Positions 15,792 through 17,886 of a stretch of 17,886 bases of DNA are shown in pieces. The notes below the pieces were generated by a model. That model was given only the letters and a program-made list of their open reading frames with translations, made no database searches and was not told the origin of the DNA. The stretch's first letter is position 1; each line of letters starts with the position of its first letter. The stretch comes from Balneolaceae bacterium SMO_bin1. Its GTDB lineage: Bacteria > Bacteroidota > Rhodothermia > Balneolales > Balneolaceae. The DNA lies in contig NNSL01000469.1 of NCBI GenBank assembly GCA_003123965.1, positions 1 to 17,886 on the forward strand. Direction: 5' to 3'. A program made the position numbers and the translations under genes.

Positions 15792-16961
15792 TTAAATCTC
15801 GTCCTTGCCAATGGTAACAAATTTTTCGATTCCTCGCTTTAATAAACTGCGTTTTTCCCATGTTGTTTTGTCGATTGATTCAGCATGCTCGAGGTCGTCT
15901 TCAAAATTTTCAATAAGGGTTTTTGCCAGCTCTCTATTTATACAAACCATATTTACTTCGTCATCTTTAAGCATTGAGCGGTGATTAAAGTTTGCAGATC
16001 CAATGCAGCTTACCATACCGTCGATAACAAATGCCTTGGAGTGAAACATGGTTTTTTGATAGTACCACAGCTGCACGCCCGCATCCAGCAGGCGCTCAAA
16101 TGTTTCGTCGCCAGCCAGTTTTGCCAGGCGCTGGTCGTTATGTTTGCCCGGCATCATAATATTCACCTCAACACCGCGATTCACGGCTTCTTTAAGTAGT
16201 TTAATGATGGTTTCATTGGGATTAAAATAGGCGGTAGTGATATAAATACTGTCGCGCGCCATTTTTATGAGCGTTTGATACAACATCACGATATCGCTCC
16301 AACGCACCGAGGCTGACGTCCGAATTACTTGGATAAGGGTGTCCTCCTGTCCATTAAGTTCAACCTCGGAAGTGTGATTTTCCCAGTCTGGATCGAGCGG
16401 CAGATAGTCTTCGGTTTCAATCCAGTTTTCCATAAAGGCCGCCTGTAAGCCTTTCACCGCCTGCCCTTTCAACTCAAAATGGGTTTCGCGCCATTCATCA
16501 GGCGTGCGGGCGTCTCCCTCCCACTCTTCTGCAATGCCCACGCCGCCGGTAAAACCAATATTGCCGTCACAAATCAATACCTTGCGGTGAGTTCTGTTAT
16601 CCGATTTCCAGACTTTCCACTGCGAAAACGGGCGAAACCATTTTACCTCAACCCCGTTATCTACCATTAACTCTTCCAGTTCGGTTGGCATAAATGCACC
16701 GCCATAACAGTCAAGAATCACTCTCACCTTTACACCTTCATCGGCCTTGCGCGCCAATGCTTCAGCAAATTTTTCGGCGATATCACCGTACCAGTACACA
16801 AAAGTTAAAAAATCGATCTGTTGTTCTGCTTCCTCTATAGCTTTAAGCATGGCCGGGAAAATCTGGTCCCCATTTACCAGCACTTTTACGATGTTATTTT
16901 CGGTAAATGGGATTCCAAGAGTGTTCTCGAGTACATTTCTATATTCGTGTTTCTCTTTCAT
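15792..16961 (-). CDS. Cardiolipin synthase-like phospholipase D family protein
   Basis: A 389-residue phospholipase D superfamily protein with two HKD motifs: His125-Lys127-Asp132 in HRKVLICD and His307-Lys309-Asp314 in HSKAFVIDG, each followed by GFTGG or GSANFNHRS. These form the shared active site. Compared with standard cardiolipin synthase (about 480 residues) it lacks the N-terminal membrane helices and starts directly with the first PLD domain, so it is probably soluble or peripheral. It likely makes cardiolipin from phosphatidylglycerol; another transphosphatidylation is possible. It is preceded on the same strand by two small membrane proteins, from which it is separated by a terminator. 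Confidence 0.88.
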   Translation of the reverse strand: MKEKHEYRNVLENTLGIPFTENNIVKVLVNGDQIFPAMLKAIEEAEQQIDFLTFVYWYGDIAEKFAEALARKADEGVKVRVILDCYGGAFMPTELEELMVDNGVEVKWFRPFSQWKVWKSDNRTHRKVLICDGNIGFTGGVGIAEEWEGDARTPDEWRETHFELKGQAVKGLQAAFMENWIETEDYLPLDPDWENHTSEVELNGQEDTLIQVIRTSASVRWSDIVMLYQTLIKMARDSIYITTAYFNPNETIIKLLKEAVNRGVEVNIMMPGKHNDQRLAKLAGDETFERLLDAGVQLWYYQKTMFHSKAFVIDGMVSCIGSANFNHRSMLKDDEVNMVCINRELAKTLIENFEDDLEHAESIDKTTWEKRSLLKRGIEKFVTIGKDEI

Positions 16962-17006
16962 AGGGTGATTTTTTTTCGCAGCCTTAAATGATGAGATTAT
17001 TAGGCA

Positions 17007-17030
17007 TAAAAAAAATGGGGCTTTCGCCCC
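17007..17030 (-). terminator. Intrinsic terminator after the DUF1328 gene
   Basis: On the minus strand GGGGC-GAAA-GCCCC forms a five-pair GC stem with a stable tetraloop and is followed by ATTTTTTTT. It begins directly at the stop codon of the small membrane protein gene and ends that transcript before the phospholipase D-like gene. Confidence 0.85.
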
Positions 17031-17031
17031 T

Positions 17032-17217
17032 TTAAAATGATGTTGGCCTCAAATGTTCCCTAACGCCGCGGCCCACAATTAATGAGATAACAAAAATAAC
17101 GATGAAAATATAGAATAAGATTTTCGCTATGCCTGTTGCCGCACCGGCCAGCCCGCCAAATCCAAAAATAGCGGCTATAATTGCAATAATCAGAAAAATA
17201 ACAGCCCATCGTAGCAT
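17032..17217 (-). CDS. DUF1328-family small membrane protein
   Basis: A 61-residue protein with two hydrophobic helices (about 4-21 and 33-50) joined by the Gly-rich loop [15 protein letters not shown], the classic signature of the DUF1328 (YtjA-like) family. It sits in the inner membrane; the function is unknown and members are often linked to stress or stationary phase. It lies 25 bases after the other small membrane protein, so both are in one transcript ended by the terminator at 17007-17030. Confidence 0.88.
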   Translation of the reverse strand: MLRWAVIFLIIAIIAAIFGFGGLAGAATGIAKILFYIFIVIFVISLIVGRGVREHLRPTSF

Positions 17218-17242
17218 AATAGTACCTCGTGTTTAATTTATG

Positions 17243-17452
17243 TTAGGTGTTCTTTTTTGACGTTGCCAGAATAATAATTCCAATGAGCATTACAACAGCC
17301 GATACAATAACCGGTGCAATATTACCTTGACTGACAACCACATCGGCTCCCAAGAAGCTGAAGCTCTCAGAATTATTAATATAATTAATGAGCGTGTAGA
17401 TTAGTGCTATCAACCCACCGATAGAACAAATTGAGCCAATGATTCTTTGCAT
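17243..17452 (-). CDS. Small two-helix membrane protein (DUF3185-like)
   Basis: A 69-residue protein with hydrophobic helices at about 3-25 and 45-64 and a short polar loop (NNSESFSFLG) between. The layout, a Gly/Ile-rich first helix, a SFSFLGADV-type middle and a C-terminal IGIIILATSKK helix, resembles the DUF3185 family. That assignment is only moderate. It is the first gene of a two-gene unit with the DUF1328 protein. The unit probably serves envelope stress, which is inference from the neighbours. Confidence 0.65.
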   Translation of the reverse strand: MQRIIGSICSIGGLIALIYTLINYINNSESFSFLGADVVVSQGNIAPVIVSAVVMLIGIIILATSKKNT

Positions 17453-17584
17453 GACAATGAAATTAAGTTAATGTTCGAATTAGTGTAGACGAAGCATTTT
17501 CAGTTTACTAAAAAATTGAACACTATCAAATTTGGGGAAAAGGCATGCTAAATATTCAAAGCTGAAATATAAAATGGATAGGCA

Positions 17585-17620
17585 TTAAAAAAGGCTCCTA
17601 TCCGCGAAGATAGAAGCCTT
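17585..17620 (-). terminator. Intrinsic terminator of the tRNA-Pro gene
   Basis: On the minus strand AAGGCTTCTATC (17620-17609) pairs with GATAGGAGCCTT (17602-17591), with one mismatch, and is followed by TTTTTTAATG. It lies eight bases after the tRNA 3' end. Confidence 0.85.
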
Positions 17621-17628
17621 TGATTCAG

Positions 17629-17702
17629 TCGGGACGACTGGATTTGAACCAGCGACCCCACGACCCCCAGTCGTGTGCTCTACCTGACTGAGCCACGTCC
17701 CG
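17629..17702 (-). tRNA. tRNA-Pro (anticodon GGG)
   Basis: A 74-base cloverleaf. The acceptor CGGGACG pairs with CGTCCCG. The D-arm is GCTC/GAGC, the anticodon stem CACGA/TCGTG encloses CTGGGGG (anticodon GGG), and the T-arm is GCTGG-TTCAAAT-CCAGT with one G-U pair. The discriminator is A, and CCA is not encoded. The C1-G72 pair fits bacterial tRNA-Pro. No integrated element is visible next to it within the window. Confidence 0.95.
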
Positions 17703-17886
17703 AATCGGTCTTTATAGCTTTCTATTGGCTACTTAACACTATTCAGTGATCAAGTGATATAAGCTCGATAACAATGTGATAACAATTAGTGCATCTTGTC
17801 TCGAAAATGCTCAATTTCATGAAATACAAAATAGTTGAAAAGGCATTTCAAAACAATTGTAATATCTAAAGATAGAAGCGTGGATC
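17703..17886. other. Intergenic sequence upstream of the tRNA gene
   Basis: 184 AT-rich bases up to the window end, without an ORF. It contains the direct repeat GATAACAAT at 17767-17775 and 17778-17786, 11 bases apart. It must hold the tRNA promoter, which I could not place with confidence. Confidence 0.4.

Noticed and set aside
17607..17879. Repeated AAGATAGAAGC (17607-17617 and 17869-17879) as an attachment-site pair flanking the tRNA
   Set aside because: Only 11 bases, the first copy is part of the terminator stem, and no integrase or mobile gene is present.

Overview
The window looks like chromosomal DNA of a Bacteroidota-group marine or saline bacterium. The protein style best fits Balneolota/Rhodothermota. 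This is inferred from the proteins only: an alginate-export type porin, a Tat-exported NirK with an auracyanin/azurin-like cupredoxin, a propionyl-CoA carboxylase beta chain, small DUF1328-type membrane proteins, and weak Shine-Dalgarno sequences. No rRNA or phylogenetic marker is present, so the assignment is tentative. I see no insertion sequence, prophage, CRISPR array or plasmid signal. Gene packing is dense, as in a core chromosomal region.

Layout. (1) Positions 1-3003 hold the 3' part of an outer-membrane porin gene on the plus strand, then on the minus strand a nirK-cupredoxin gene pair (nitrite to nitric oxide, with a probable electron donor). A stem-loop lies between nirK and the cupredoxin gene. 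(2) Positions 3004-3567 are a long gene-free stretch upstream of both nirK and a divergent single-domain response regulator. (3) Positions 4200-6623 hold a membrane histidine kinase and an OmpR-type regulator, overlapping by 8 bases. (4) Positions 6632-11792 hold a minus-strand run: an acidic protein of unknown function, the carboxylase beta chain, the RarA ATPase and an NADPH-dependent FMN reductase. (5) Positions 11911-12562 hold an ABC ATPase similar to CcmA on the plus strand. It faces a minus-strand group: a GroES-like protein, a Tat-exported metallo-beta-lactamase-fold hydrolase, and a 57-residue cysteine-rich zinc-ribbon-like protein. (6) Positions 14336-15745 hold a short-chain dehydrogenase and a convergent unknown gene. 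(7) Positions 15792-17702 hold a cardiolipin-synthase-like phospholipase D protein, two small two-helix membrane proteins, two good intrinsic terminators and a tRNA-Pro(GGG).

The most striking feature is five apparent single-base frame breaks in 17.9 kb. They fall in the porin, the histidine kinase, the acidic protein, the ABC ATPase and the metallo-hydrolase. Four lie in short homopolymers, and each restores a natural protein when one base is added or removed. The simplest reading is indel error in the underlying sequence. One of them, at the end of the acidic protein gene, has another possible explanation. A UUUAAAC heptamer sits at the end of the frame, the stop codon follows closely, a strong hairpin overlaps its last base, and a 27-codon extension continues in the -1 frame. 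Programmed frameshifting is therefore a candidate there.

The functional themes are nitrite reduction at the envelope, two-component signalling next to it, propionate-type carbon metabolism, replication-fork maintenance and envelope stress. I did not find a clear new defence or mobile system. The least-described elements are the zinc-ribbon-like small protein, the acidic protein with its possible frameshift, and the nirK-cupredoxin stem-loop.
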